Assembly (NCBI RefSeq): GCF_024918955.1
Contig: NZ_CP103423.1
Coordinates: forward strand, 434,001 to 498,000
DNA: 64,000 nucleotides
Reading direction: 5' to 3'
DNA from: Mesomycoplasma molare
GTDB taxonomy: Bacteria > Bacillota_I > Bacilli_A > Mycoplasmatales > Metamycoplasmataceae
Below the pieces are notes generated by a model that was not told the DNA's origin, did not search any database, and was given only the letters and a program-made list of their open reading frames with translations. Position 1 is the first letter of the stretch, and the number at the start of each line of letters is the position of its first letter. Shown piece after piece: positions 33,138 to 43,597 of this stretch. Made by a program: the position numbers and the translations under genes.

Positions 33138-33909
33138 TTCTAATGAAATAGCTGATTATCTAGATTTTCTTTTTCCTCAAAAGGAAAAAGAACAATGAGA
33201 TAAAGTTGGATTTTCTTATAATTTTAATAATAAAGTTAACAAAATTCTAATTTCTTTAGATCTAACTAAAGAAGTTTTGGATTATGCTATAAAAAATGAA
33301 TTTAATTTTATTTTAAATTATCATACTTTTCTTTTTTATAAAACTAGTTTAAAAGAAACTTTTCTAAAAGATCCATATAAAAAAAATATGCATAAAAAAA
33401 TCAGAAAACATAAAATTAATGTTTTTTCTGTTCATACTAATCTTGATACCATACCTAACACTGGATCTACATTAATTATTAAGGCGCTAAACTTAAAAGG
33501 TAAAACTATTTCTATTGACAAATTTAATTCAGTAATAGAATTAGATCAAAAAATGATTTTTTCTAATTTTATTGAGGAAATTAAAAAAGTTTTTAAATTT
33601 GAATCTTTACAAACTAATATAAATAATAAAAATAGAAAAATTAAAAATATAGCAATATTACCAGGTTCTGCTGGAATGGAAAATATTTTAAAAACTTGAA
33701 AAATATATAAAAAAAACGCTTTGTATCTAACCTCTGATTTAAAATGAAATGAATTAATCGCATTAGAAACGATGGGGATATATTTTCTTTTGGTGCCACA
33801 TTCAATAGAAAAAATAAATTTGTCTTTTTTAGAAAGTAAACTTAAAGAAAAATTTAAAAATACCATTATAGAAATCTTTGAAAGTAAGGAATTTATTAAA
33901 AATGTTTAA
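33124..33909 (+). CDS. Nif3/YqfO-like (DUF34) protein
   Basis: 261 aa. It occupies the position behind rpoD where Firmicutes have yqfN-yqfO, and contains the Nif3 landmarks ILISLDLTKEVLDYAI, NYHTFLFYK, NVFSVHTNLDTIPN and IAILPGSAGM. The first metal motif is HHxxxF in the family but NYHTFLF here, so one His ligand is missing and metal binding may be altered. The start at ATG 33124 is chosen because the frame is open through the TGA at 33256. GTG 33130 is possible. Function in the family is unsettled (GTP cyclohydrolase-like fold). Confidence 0.8.
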
Positions 33910-35020
33910 AAGAAATAAAAATAAAATACTTTTAGTTTCATTATTTTCTTCTTTAATTTCTTTTACATCTTGTAGTAATTCTTTTATTAATAAGCAAGAA
34001 GAAGATAAAGTAGTGGTATCTAAAAGTGATAATAATTCAACAAATAACAATAATTCTAATATTACTTCTTCGCAAAACGAAAGTAATAAGGAAATAAAGG
34101 TTGAAAATTCAAAAGAAAATGAAAATTATTTTTCTCCTGGATATTTTGTTGAAAATAACTTATTTTTAACAACTATAGTTGATGAAAAGTTGTCGAATTT
34201 TGATAGCTTATCTTTTTGAAACATTAAAACAAATGAAGTTATAGAAATGGGTAATTATATTTCTAATGCGAAAATAGAAAAAATATCCGAAAATACAATT
34301 AATGTTTTAATATATTTTAAAAATTCAGATTTTTTTTCTTTGAAAAAAGATGTTGAAATTCGCTTTTTTGAAGAAAATAATGAAAAATATTTTAAAAAAT
34401 TAAAAATTGGAGATATACAATATTTTAGTTACCCTTACTCTATAATGGAGACAAAAGATTTTATAGATTTTAATTTTAAGGTTCCTACATTAGAATTTTC
34501 AATTTTAGAAGAAAAGCGATTGAAAATTAACTTTAAAGATTTTGAAAGTGATTTTACTTTTTCTATTATTCAAAATGTAGATGAAGATCTCGATGAAGAA
34601 GATATTATCGAAACTGGTCATACAATAAAAATTAGATTAAGTAAAGATTTATTTAAAAGTTCTAATAAGCTTTTTATAGAAAGCATAGATATCAAAGATA
34701 GAACATTGAAATTTAGATCTGTAAAACCTTTTATTTTTAAAGAAAATAAAGAAAATTTCTATTTTTTTCAACAAGATAATGAAAACGAAAATAAATATTA
34801 CTTAAAAAATTTCGACTTAGAATTTGAAGAAGTTAACTTAGAAATTCAACATATTAATTCTAAAAATGAAAAAGAAATTAAATTTATTAAAGCACAACTA
34901 ACAAAACAAAATGATGATGTATTTTTTATTTTTGACGGTTTTATAAATGAAAAAAAATACAAAATTAATAGTATCCAAATAAATCACGCTGATAAGACAA
35001 TTAAAATTGAAAGTAGATAA
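33902..35020 (+). CDS. Lipoprotein of unknown function
   Basis: 372-aa predicted lipoprotein with lipobox FTSC (Cys24), followed by a Ser/Asn/Lys linker and repeated beta-rich segments (for example [16 protein letters not shown] strands). The ATG at 33902 overlaps the previous stop by 8 nt and has AAGGA 11 nt upstream. I recognise no family. The beta-strand-rich repeats loosely resemble the N-terminal part of the lipoprotein at 52.6 kb. It lies between Nif3-like and nfo in one operon. Confidence 0.75.
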
Positions 35021-35021
35021 A

Positions 35022-35849
35022 ATGATAAAAATAGGTTCACATGTTTCTTTTAAAAAACCAGATTATTTGTATGGCGCAATAAAAGAATCAATAAAAAATA
35101 ATGCAAATTGCGCTATGATCTATTTAGGAGCACCACAAACAACATTACGAACACAAGTAACAAACTATAAACTTTTTGAATATTTAAGAGATCAACAAGA
35201 AATTATAAAACCAGAAGATATTATAGTTCATGCGCCCTATATTACTAATCCTGCAAATCCAGAAAAATATGACTTTGCAAATGATTTTTTAATTAAAGAG
35301 ATAGAAAGAATGAATTATATAGGAGCTAAATATTTAGTTTTGCATCCTGGTTCTTATACTAAATTTTCTAAACAAGAGGCATTAAATCAGTTAATAAATT
35401 CAGTAAATTATATTTTAAAAAATACAAAAGATGTAGAAATAATCTTAGAAACAATGTCTGGAAAAGGTACTGAAATTGGTGTTACTTTTGATGAATTAAA
35501 ATATGTATTAGAAAATGTAAAAAGCGATAGAAAAGGTATATGCATCGATACTTGTCATGTATGAGATGCTGGTTATAACTTAGAAAAATACGATGAATTT
35601 ATAAATATTTTAAAAGAAAAAGACGTTTTAAAATATGTAAAAGTTATTCATTTAAATGATTCTAAAAATCCCTTAAATTCTCATAAAGATAGACATGCAA
35701 ATATTGGGCAAGGCTATATAAATAAAGAAATACTTAAAAAGATAGTACATGATCCTTTATTTGATAATATACCTATTATATTAGAAACTCCTTGAACAGA
35801 AGAAGGTCCTATTTATGATAAAGAAATAGAATACTTACTAAAGAAATAA
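35022..35849 (+). CDS. nfo: Endonuclease IV (AP endonuclease)
   Basis: 275-aa Nfo-type TIM-barrel enzyme that cuts DNA 5' to abasic sites, the next step after Ung. Zinc-ligand motifs are present: [66 protein letters not shown] and PIILETPW. The start is ATG 35022, 1 nt after the lipoprotein stop. TGA for Trp occurs at 35562 and near the end. A strong bidirectional terminator follows. Confidence 0.96.
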
Positions 35850-35854
35850 TTTAA

Positions 35855-35893
35855 AAAAAATATGACACTTAAAATAAAGTGTCATATTTTTTT
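35855..35893. terminator. Bidirectional terminator between nfo and rplL
   Basis: About 16-bp stem (AAAAAATATGACACTT with its complement, 6-nt loop), with a T run on each strand. Confidence 0.88.
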
Positions 35894-35910
35894 AAATAGA
35901 ATTGTTTAAA

Positions 35911-36279
35911 TTATCCTAAAACAACTTCTGCACCAGCAGCTTCTAATTTAGCTTTAATTTCTTCTGCTTCTGATACTTTAACATTTTCTTTAAGAACTAC
36001 AGGAATTGAATCAACCATTTTTTTAGCTTCCATTAATCCTAATCCTAATACTTCTTTAACCACTTTTATAACATTAACTTTTTGTCCACCATCACCTTTT
36101 AATGTAATGTTTACTTCTGATTTAGCTTCAGCAGCTTCAGCAACAGGAGCTGCAGCAACAGCAACAGCAGAAGGATCAATTCCAAATTCTTCTTTCATTG
36201 CTTCTACTAATTCCATAACTTCTTTAATGTTCATTTCTTTTAAAGATTCTATAAATGTTTCTTTTGTTAATTTAGCCAT
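35911..36279 (-). CDS. rplL: 50S ribosomal protein L7/L12
   Basis: 122-aa acidic stalk protein. N-terminal dimerisation domain, Ala-rich hinge ([17 protein letters not shown]), and C-terminal factor-binding domain ([20 protein letters not shown]). It recruits elongation factors. It starts 1 nt after the rplJ stop. Confidence 0.98.
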   Translation of the reverse strand: MAKLTKETFIESLKEMNIKEVMELVEAMKEEFGIDPSAVAVAAAPVAEAAEAKSEVNITLKGDGGQKVNVIKVVKEVLGLGLMEAKKMVDSIPVVLKENVKVSEAEEIKAKLEAAGAEVVLG

Positions 36280-36280
36280 T

Positions 36281-36790
36281 TTATTTTTCTCCTTCTGATA
36301 CTAATTTATTTTCATCTACTAACATTTTAAATCCAACTGATAGTTGTCTTAATGGTCCCAATAATGAAGATGCAAGCATTGTAAGAGCTTCTTCATAACT
36401 TGGTAATGATGCAACTTTTTGCACTTCAACTGAATCGATAACTTGATTTTCGTAAATACCACCTTTTAAAATAACTTCTGGGTATTTTTTACTGAATTTA
36501 GAAATAATTTTTGCTGGTGAAATCGCATCATCTCCACCAAAAGCGAAAACATTAGGTCCAACTAAAGTTGATTCTAAAGCTTCATAACCTAAATCTTTAG
36601 CTGCTATTTTAAATAATCTGTTTTTGTAAACTTTTATTTTTACACCAGCTGATTTTAATTCTTTTCTTAATTCTTCAAAATTTGCAACTGATAATCCACG
36701 ATATTCAGCAATAACTAAAGAAGAAGAATTTTCAATGTTTGATTTTACTTCAGCAACAATGTTTTCTTTTTCTTTTCTAAAAGAATTCAT
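36281..36790 (-). CDS. rplJ: 50S ribosomal protein L10
   Basis: 169-aa protein that anchors L7/L12 dimers to the ribosome. [15 protein letters not shown] and [14 protein letters not shown] are typical, and the C-terminal helix binds L12. AAAGGAGGTTGA precedes the ATG. Transcribed with rplL from an upstream promoter around 36900. L10-L12 repression through the ~100-nt leader is the usual mode, but I cannot identify the binding structure with confidence. Confidence 0.97.
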   Translation of the reverse strand: MNSFRKEKENIVAEVKSNIENSSSLVIAEYRGLSVANFEELRKELKSAGVKIKVYKNRLFKIAAKDLGYEALESTLVGPNVFAFGGDDAISPAKIISKFSKKYPEVILKGGIYENQVIDSVEVQKVASLPSYEEALTMLASSLLGPLRQLSVGFKMLVDENKLVSEGEK

Positions 36791-36908
36791 TCAACCTCCT
36801 TTTATATTAATTATTTTTGCAATTTTATAGAGGAAAATATATTCAAATAACAAATTAAGTATTTTTTATACAGTTATTATCTCCATATATTGCTATTGAA
36901 TTATAACA
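36791..36908 (-). promoter_or_regulatory. Extended -10 promoter and ~100-nt leader of rplJL
   Basis: On the minus strand TGT precedes TATAAT (36900-36905), followed by about 100 nt of leader up to the L10 ATG. By analogy this would hold the L10 autoregulatory site. From 36909 to 36970 I see only AT-rich sequence. Confidence 0.55.
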
Positions 36909-36971
36909 TATTTTATAATTATGCATCTTAAATTATTTTATTAGAAACTTTATTAATAAAAGCTTTGTATT

Positions 36972-37004
36972 AAAAAAAATAAATAAAACACCTTGCAGGT
37001 GTTT
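36972..37004 (-). terminator. Terminator of the HNH gene
   Basis: AAACACCT (36986-36993) and AGGTGTTT (36997-37004) form an 8-bp stem, with the T-rich tail on the minus strand. Confidence 0.8.
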
Positions 37005-37050
37005 AAAAATGATATGAATATGTATTGATTTTTAATAATATACAATAATG

Positions 37051-37356
37051 TTATATTTCTTTAATTTTTCATTCACCATTTTCTTTTTTAAGAATTTTGA
37101 ATTTTTTACCGTTTGCAGAAAATTCAGAAAAATTATCACCTTTTTCTTGGTTAGTCAAAATATGCGCAACAATAAGGTTTTCAGTGTTATTTTTACCATC
37201 CTTAGATTTTGGTAGAATATGATCTATATTTCAACCATATTTACTCTTTTCATCGCCATAAGCAGATTTAACTATTTCTCTTCCTGCGTAATCTATTCCT
37301 CGAGATGTGTTTCCTATTATTTTGTTTCAAATTTTAAAATGTTTTTTATTTTCCAT
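37051..37356 (-). CDS. Small HNH-endonuclease-like protein
   Basis: 101-aa protein visible only when TGA is read as Trp (three times). It carries the HNH pattern: GWNIDHILPKS, KNNTENLIVAH, and TNQEKGDNF. This matches DHIxPxSxGGxxxxxNLxxxHxxxNxxKgd, so the metal/catalytic His, the Asn and the final His/Asn positions are present. It stands alone with no methylase or phage genes nearby. AAGGAGGAAA precedes the ATG. It could be a restriction-type or recombination nuclease, or a homing remnant. The upstream poly-T tract suggests switchable expression. Confidence 0.72.
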
Positions 37357-37375
37357 AAATTTCCTCCTTGTTCAA

Positions 37376-37404
37376 ATCATAAAACAAAAAAAAAAAAAAA
37401 AGAA
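37376..37404 (-). promoter_or_regulatory. Promoter region with T16 tract upstream of the HNH gene
   Basis: On the minus strand TATGAT (37376-37381) is a good -10 box. A run of 16 T (37386-37401; 16 A on the plus strand) fills the region between it and any -35 box. The -35 candidate TTCTTT is weak. The layout resembles the poly-A promoter at 5.1 kb. Confidence 0.5.
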
Positions 37405-37527
37405 AATAGGTAAAAAATCTATTTTTTAATGTATTTTTTGTGTAAAAATACATTTTTCATAAAAGTATATCAGTGAGAGGGAAATATCGTTAGAACTAAA
37501 AAATCTAAATGAAAAATTAAGTGAAAC

Positions 37528-37581
37528 GGTATAGTGTAAAGTTAAAAAGTTATTGTGCTGGATTTTTTTAAGTAAAAATAC
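37528..37581 (+). mobile_element. Diverged relic of an IS30 left end
   Basis: This stretch aligns with positions about 27-85 of the IS copies (the CTATAATGTAAAATTAAAAAG region and the following GATTTTTTTAA) with about 20 percent differences. The rest of the element is missing. It indicates older IS activity at this locus. Confidence 0.55.
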
Positions 37582-37630
37582 AATTAACTAAGTTATAATT
37601 AAAATATATATTAACAAACTTAAAAAAGGT

Positions 37631-37921
37631 ATGAAAATCAAAATGACTGTAAAAAAAACTATATCATTATCAAAAGAAGATTATGATCTAATTAAAATTA
37701 ATGCGCAAGAGCGTGGAAAAAGTTTTTCACAATTCTTAAGAGAAACCGCGCTAATAAGAATAAGAGAAGATGATAAATTAACTTTAGCAGAATATCTAAG
37801 AAAATATATTGAACCCATTGATGAAGAAGAACAAGCAGAAATTGACGAAATGAGAAGAAACGGTAAACTAGATATAGATCCGGAAGAATGAGAGCAAATT
37901 AAAAAAGAGCATGGAATTTAA
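37631..37921 (+). CDS. Ribbon-helix-helix antitoxin (RelB/DUF6290-like)
   Basis: 96-aa protein with an N-terminal RHH DNA-binding motif: a short strand (KKTISLSKEDYDLI), a helix, a turn at ERGKSFSQFLRETA, then an acidic C-terminal tail that would wrap a toxin. TGA near the end is Trp. A TATAAT box lies at 37594-37599. ATG 37631 has AAAAAGG only 1 nt before it, so the in-frame ATG at 37643 may be the real start. The cognate toxin ORF overlaps the 3' end but is broken. Confidence 0.75.
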
Positions 37922-37990
37922 TATTGCTTTTTTTAAAAGACGCTAAAAAAACTTAAAAAATAATTCTGCAATGAATATTAATATTAAAAA
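37911..37990 (+). pseudogene. Truncated, frameshifted RelE-like toxin remnant
   Basis: The ATG at 37911 overlaps the end of the antitoxin gene, as in relBE operons, and reads EFNIAFFKRR then stop. One base less in the T/A run at 37927-37938 would give FLKDAKKNLKNNSAMN, like the start of RelE (FTKSAKKDLKKL). Only about 25 codons remain before the terminator hairpin that IS copy 2 targeted. Confidence 0.5.
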
Positions 37991-38017
37991 AGCGCCGTTT
38001 TTGTTTGGCGCATTTTT
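37987..38017 (+). terminator. Terminator of the antitoxin gene, left target duplication of IS copy 2
   Basis: GC-rich hairpin (AAAAAGCGCC...GGCGCATTTTT). The identical 31 bp recur at 39388-39418 across the IS. Confidence 0.88.
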
Positions 38018-39387
38018 CCCTGAATGCAAAATCAAGTGCACCACTATAATGTAAAATTAAAAAGTGGTTGCACTTGATTTTTTAAATAAAAAAACAGCTT
38101 CATAAAAATTTAAGACAACATACTTTTTATTGAAAGGATCATATGAATTATAATACAACAAAGCATTATTCCCATTTAAATGCTGAAAAAGATTTTTAAT
38201 AGAGAAATTGTTTTATAAAAATATTCAATTAGACAAATTGCTAATTTTCTTAATGTCAATCACTCAACAGTGTCAAGAGAATTAAAAGAAATTCAAATTT
38301 TTACGGATTTTATGATCATTTAATAGCAAATGAAAAAGCCAAAATAAGACATAAACATAAAAGATTGTTTTCTTTTCTCAAATGGATGATTATAAAGAAT
38401 TTAGCAAACTTATTAAAGATAATTTTAACAAAGCAACATGCGGAATAAAAATGACTTACAACTTAATAAAAGAAGGTATTAAAAATATTAAAATCCCTTC
38501 GCTAAGGACTGTTTTTAATTGGATTAATACAGGAAAATGAGTATTAACTAATAAAGATAGATTAAGAAAGCACTATACAAAAGGCGGAAAAAGAAAAAAT
38601 AATGTTATTGAAAGACTTGTACAATCAAATTATGTTTTTCCTATTTGAGCTAGACCAAAACATATTGATTTAAGAGAAACATTTGGGCATTGAGAGGGTG
38701 ATTTAGTTATAGGTAAAAAATCCGCAGGGCATTCTAGTCTTTTAACTTTAGTTGAGAGAAAAAGCAGATTAGGAATAATTGTGAAAGTATCAAGTAAAAA
38801 TCCTTTTTACATTAATAAAGTGCTTTATGAAAGAATAAATACACTAGAATTACCTGTTGAAAGTATTACTTTTGATAATGGAATTGAATTTAATGCGGTT
38901 GGAATATTAGCGAAAAAATTAGGAATTAAAATTTATAAAGCCGATAAATACGCTTCTTTTCAAAGAGGAACCAATGAAAATTTTAACGGAATTGTAAGAA
39001 GGGTTTATAAGAAAGGAACTGACTTTAATAAAGTTTCTAGAGAAGAAATATTAAATCTTGAAAAAGAATAAATTTTATGAATAGAGACATACTAGAAGGA
39101 AAATGCGCTTTTGACGTATATGAAGAAGAAATAGAAAAATTAAATAAATATTAATTAAAACTATTAAAAATTACAAGATTATTACAAGAAAATAATGAAA
39201 GGGTCGAAAAATTTTGCCCCATAATTTTTATTAACTTCATTAATAAAAAACCGCTTTACAAGCGGAATTAAAAGAAGGGGATATCCCCTTCACCCCTTAA
39301 TAGTAAATAGGGGTATAAAATATTGTAAATTGTAGTACAATGTTTTTATAATAAAAACTACTGGTGCACTTCAATTTGCATTTTAGG
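38018..39387 (+). mobile_element. IS30-family element (IS1630-like), copy 2
   Basis: 1370 bp, with the same ends and hairpins as copy 1, and 31-bp perfect target duplications. The longest open transposase segment of the three copies is here (38781-39071, catalytic core with FDNGIEFN and FQRGTNEN). Confidence 0.92.
38143..39154 (+). pseudogene. IS30-family transposase, frameshifted (copy 2)
   Basis: The 5' third has the same one-base A losses as copies 1 and 3: near 38189, 38231 and 38284. Another at 39068 adds a stop before the last 30 codons. Restoring one base at each gives a continuous IS30 transposase with helix-turn-helix and D-D-E core. Confidence 0.88.
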
Positions 39388-39418
39388 AAAAAGCGCCGTT
39401 TTTGTTTGGCGCATTTTT
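39388..39418 (+). terminator. Right target duplication of IS copy 2, terminator hairpin
   Basis: Perfect repeat of the 31-bp hairpin with a T tail. It also faces the end of the minus-strand membrane protein gene. Confidence 0.86.
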
Positions 39419-39444
39419 TAATTAAGAATAAATCAAAATTATTT

Positions 39445-40392
39445 TTATATCATTTTTTTAACTATGTAAAATCTTATAGGACAAATCATAAAAGGATATA
39501 AGAAAATAACTGAAAAGTAAGATAATATAATTAAATTAATATCACTAATTGAGCCATTTACTGTAAATATAGTTATTAAAGTTAATGGTGCAATGAAAAA
39601 GATAATAAAAGTTAATCAATTAAAGAAAATAAATTTTTTAATACTAATTTTTTCAGCATATTTTTGATAAACATTTTTTACAAAAAATAATTTATGAGAT
39701 AAAAATAAAAAAAGAAATATTCATTTTATAAAGAAGCCTTTAAAGTGAAAAATATTATTATTTTTATAGATGATTTTTAAATTTTTTTGCTCATTTTTTC
39801 ATTCTAATGTATTTTCAAAATTTATTCTAATAAAATTTTTATTTTTAGCAACTAGATAATCAGAAGTTAAAAATCAAATTTTTGTTTCTTTGTTTCTGAA
39901 AATTTTAAAATATGATTTTTTTCATTCAGTTAAATCTGTTATATAGTAGTTTTTTACAATTGGTTCTTTTAAAAGATTAAAATGTTCTTTGTAATAGTTT
40001 TTATAATATAGTTGAATCATGCTTTTTTTGGCTCAAAAAATTAATAATGGATTTAGTAATATTATTAAAATCGGAATGATTAAGCAAATAACTATTAATC
40101 CTACATCGTTAATATATTGATTTATCACTGTTTTATTTAACATTAAAATAACAACGTTAAAGATAGAGATTAAGAATATCATAAGAGGTAAAAAATAAAG
40201 TTTTAATACCATTTTTAGATACAATTTTTGAGCTAATTCTCTATCTATTAATCTGTTTCAATAAAAATTCATGAAATTTAAAAAGAATAAAAATGAACCA
40301 GAAAATAAACGTAAATATAAAGAACTAGTTATTTTTTCATTTTTAAAATTTTCCATTACTGTAAAATCATTATTTAAATATTCTTGTTTCAT
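39445..40392 (-). CDS. Uncharacterised membrane protein, 315 aa
   Basis: About six hydrophobic segments in pairs: near residues 27-45, 58-80, 88-113, 215-235, 250-270 and 280-300. A Lys/Asn-rich soluble part sits between pairs. Several TGA (Trp) codons fragment it. AGGGAAAT precedes the ATG. It follows the sufS-sufU genes on the same strand by about 50 nt. No family recognised. Confidence 0.7.
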
Positions 40393-40443
40393 TTTATTTC
40401 CCTAAAAACAATAGTTATTAAAAAGCAAAAATATTGAAATATT

Positions 40444-40866
40444 TTAATTACTATCTATATTATCTTTTACAATTTTATAAATCATAGATGCACACTCTAG
40501 TCTATTTAGATGAGTTTTTACATCATTAAAAACTATTAAATTACCTAAAATATCTTTGTTAAAATTTTCATTTTCTTTGTTGATCATTATTTTATAATCA
40601 TTTATTATTTGATTAACTTGTTCTAAATTTTTATTTTTTATTTCATTTAAAAATATATCACATGAAGAAAGGAAAACTGCACAACCAATTCCTTTAAATT
40701 TCGCATCTTTTATCACATTATTATCTTTTTTTAAAGATAATCAAATTTCATCTACACAATTTGTGCTATGTAAATAATTATTACTTCAATTAGGTAACTC
40801 AGTTAATTTATTATCAGGTTTTGAATAATGATGCATTATTATTTCTCTTTTTTTATTATTGTCCAT
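40444..40866 (-). CDS. sufU: SufU-like iron-sulfur cluster scaffold/sulfurtransferase
   Basis: 140-aa protein that accepts sulfur from SufS. The three conserved Cys of SufU are present: NCVDEIW (with the neighbouring Asp), KGIGCAVFLSSC, and LECASM near the C-terminus. The second motif usually reads GxGCxIxxASxS, so the SSC ending is a small deviation. It starts 1 nt after sufS, as in the minimal SufSU pair of mollicutes. TGA (Trp) hides the 5' third. Confidence 0.9.
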
Positions 40867-40867
40867 A

Positions 40868-42028
40868 TTATAAAAAACTTAAAAAGTCTCCTCCTTCTTT
40901 AAGTGCTTGTATTAATTTATCAATATCACTTTTATCATTATAAAAAGCCAATGATACTCTAACATAATCATTTTCATCTTCTACTAACGGAATTAATTTA
41001 GAACAGAAATTACCACTTCTAACGTAAATATCTTTATGCCCTAAATATGAAGCAATATCTTGAGAAGCATAATTTTTTATATTAAACAAAGTTATAAAAT
41101 CTCCTCTTTTTGAAGCAATTTTTATATCTTTGATTGTTAAAAGTTGATCATATAAATATTTAGAAAGTTCTAAATTTAATTCGTGAATATTTTCAATTTT
41201 TATTTCATTTATTAAATCGATAGATTTTTCAAATTGTCAAATTGCTGCTAAATTTGGAGTTCCCGGTTCAAAAGCGGAAACACCTTTTTTAGAAACTCAA
41301 TCATTTGAACTTTCTATTTTTTCTACAGCTCCGCCTCCAAAAAATACTGGATTTATATTTTTTAAAATTTTATTTTTAATAGCTAAAACTCCTAAACCGG
41401 TAGGTCCGTACATTTTATTAGCACTAAAAACAACTACATCAGAATTTTTGAAAGTTACTTTTTCATGAGCGATAGCTTGTGCTGCATCATTTAAAACAAT
41501 AGCGTTATTTTCTTTTGCTTTTTTGTATATTTCATCACTATTAAAATTTTGATTAAGATTATTAGTTACTTGTGAGTAACAAATCAGTTTAGTTTTTTCG
41601 TTTATATCTTTTAAAATGTTTTTAGAAAAAACTATTTTTAATTTTAATTCTTTAGCTATTTGCATTCACGGAACTATATTGGATGAATGATTATAATATG
41701 AAAGTAATATTTCATCATCTTCTTTTAAAAATTGTTTAGCCATTAATGAGAAAAAATTAATAGATTCAGTAGTTCCTGAGCTAAAGATGATTTCATCACT
41801 TTTTGCATCAATTAATTTAGCTATTTTTTCTCTAACTAAATCTACTTTTTGTTGAACTAAAATACCTATTTTTGAGTCCGAAGTTCTTGTGCTAATGGAA
41901 AATTTAGAATAAAATTCTACTCCAGCTTCTATAACTGATAAAGGTTTTTGCGCAAGTGCTGCACTATCGAGATACACTATATTTTCTAACATAGGGAACA
42001 TTTTTTTGAACTTATTATTTTTAATCAT
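40868..42028 (-). CDS. sufS: Cysteine desulfurase SufS
   Basis: 386-aa PLP enzyme that removes sulfur from cysteine as an enzyme persulfide and gives it to SufU. PLP site: FSANKMYGPTGLG (Schiff-base Lys), LNDAAQAIAH (Asp) and SSGTTESIN. The persulfide Cys lies in RSGNFCSKLIP. Trp as TGA occurs at 41666 and 41295. It overlaps the tlyA 3' end by 8 nt, so sulfur and tlyA genes form one unit. Confidence 0.95.
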
Positions 42029-42752
42029 TTTTTACCTTCTCAAATAAACTAATATATTCAATGTTTTTAGATTTATTTCCTAAAATAGGTGATCTATCGA
42101 TTTTAGTCATCTTAAAACCGTGTTCTATTCCATATTCTTTAACTCTATTAATTAAAAAATCGTGATACTTTTCTTCTACAAAACCACCTTCTTTTACATA
42201 TTTTCTACTTGCTTCGAACTGCGGCTTTATTAAAAGCATTAATTTACTATCATCGTGTATTACAAAATTAATTACTTTAAAAACTTCTTTTAAACTTATA
42301 AAAGAAACATCGCAAACTACAATATCAATATATTCATTAAATAACGAAAAGTTAATATTTTTTAAGTTAGTTTTTTCATACACTTCAACTTTAGGATTGA
42401 TTCTTAGTTTATAATCTAGTTGGTTAGTTCCAGAATCAAGAGCAAAAACTTTTTTTGCTCCATATTTTAAAGAAACTTCTGTAAATCCCCCTGTAGATGA
42501 ACCTATATCTAAAACAATCTTATCTGTAAAATCTAAATTAAATTTTTTAATCGCTTCAATTAATTTAAAAGCCCCTCTAGACACCCATTCTTTTTCATTA
42601 TTTTTTACTTCAATTTTAGATTGTAATTCATTAACAATAAATCCAGGTGTTGTAATAATTTCTCCATTAACTATTACTTTGGACGTTCTTATTAAAGATT
42701 CTGCATTAGCTATGTTTTTTTCTTTTAAAATATCTATAAGTTTCTTTTTCAT
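42021..42752 (-). CDS. tlyA: TlyA family rRNA 2'-O-methyltransferase/hemolysin-like protein
   Basis: 243 aa. S4-type RNA-binding domain at residues 1-60 (ESLIRTSKVIVNGEI), then a Rossmann methyltransferase with SAM motif VLDIGSSTGGFTE and CDVSFISLKEVF. Family members methylate rRNA in both subunits, and the hemolysin name is historical. The start codon overlaps the stop of the 147-aa gene by 1 nt. Confidence 0.92.
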   Translation of the reverse strand: MKKKLIDILKEKNIANAESLIRTSKVIVNGEIITTPGFIVNELQSKIEVKNNEKEWVSRGAFKLIEAIKKFNLDFTDKIVLDIGSSTGGFTEVSLKYGAKKVFALDSGTNQLDYKLRINPKVEVYEKTNLKNINFSLFNEYIDIVVCDVSFISLKEVFKVINFVIHDDSKLMLLIKPQFEASRKYVKEGGFVEEKYHDFLINRVKEYGIEHGFKMTKIDRSPILGNKSKNIEYISLFEKVKND

Positions 42753-43195
42753 TAATTAATAACAACCTCTAAAATTTTTATTATGTAAAAATTAAAATTA
42801 GGAGTTAATTCCATTAAATCATTAAAAACTTCATTTAAAATATATCTACTTTTATCTTCTAAATCAAAGTCCTCTTTTTTGATTGATAATTGCATTCTTA
42901 AAAAGAAAAAAAAAGATATCTTTTCTGCAATTTTTTTTATTTTAGAAGCAGACAAATTTTCTTTAGATAATATTTTAAGAAATAATGGAGTAAAAAAATT
43001 TTCATCCACATTGTTCAAAAAGGATAATTCATTTTCTAATAAAGTTTCGTTTGAAAAATTTAAATCAAAATTCAATGCAATTTTTGTAAACAAAAAACGC
43101 ATGTTTTTGTCACGAATTTCTTTTTTATAACTTTTTCATTTTCTTTTATTTCTTAATAGGTTTTTAATTTTTACTATTTGTCAAGTTTTCTTCAT
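42752..43195 (-). CDS. Uncharacterised 147-aa protein between nusB and tlyA
   Basis: Basic N-terminus (KKTWQIVKIKNLLRNKRKWKSYKKEIR), then an amphipathic helical domain of about 110 residues. TGA is Trp twice. It overlaps nusB by 32 nt and tlyA by 1 nt. In other bacteria xseA/xseB lie here, but I see no likeness to exonuclease VII. Likely an RNA- or membrane-associated helical protein; unknown. Confidence 0.65.
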
Positions 43196-43595
43196 AATAT
43201 TTGCTAACTTTATCTAAAATGGCATTAACTAATTTAAAATCTTTATCTCCTTTTAAGGTAAAGTCTTTGGTTATTTCTACGAATTCATTAATTACAATTT
43301 TTTTATCCAAATAATTTAGTTCAAAAACTCCTAATAAAAGGATTGATCTTATTAAGGGTTTTATTTTGTTTCAGTTAGAATTTTCACTCAAAAATGGAAT
43401 TATAATGTTTTTGAAAAAATCATAGTGTTTTTCTATAAATTCAATTGTTTTTATTTGTTGATTATCTAAATCAAAATCATCAAAAATCTTATTACTATCT
43501 AATTTAATATCTTGTAGTTCAAAAGGGTAGATAACAGAAATAATTTCTTCTCTATAAACCCTTCTAGTCTTATGGTTTTTTACTTTTTGTTCCAT
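43164..43595 (-). CDS. nusB: Transcription antitermination factor NusB
   Basis: 143-aa all-helical RNA-binding protein used in rRNA transcription. It starts EQKVKNHKTRRVYREEIISVIYPFEL. It continues, through a TGA Trp, with NKIKPLIRSILLLGVFELNYL and KIVINEFVEITKDF, the classic second half of NusB. It starts 2 nt after yebC. Confidence 0.9.
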
Positions 43596-43597
43596 AA

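Noticed and set aside
42879..43130. 83-codon plus-strand ORF
   Set aside because: Antisense shadow of the 147-aa gene, which has proper overlaps with nusB and tlyA.
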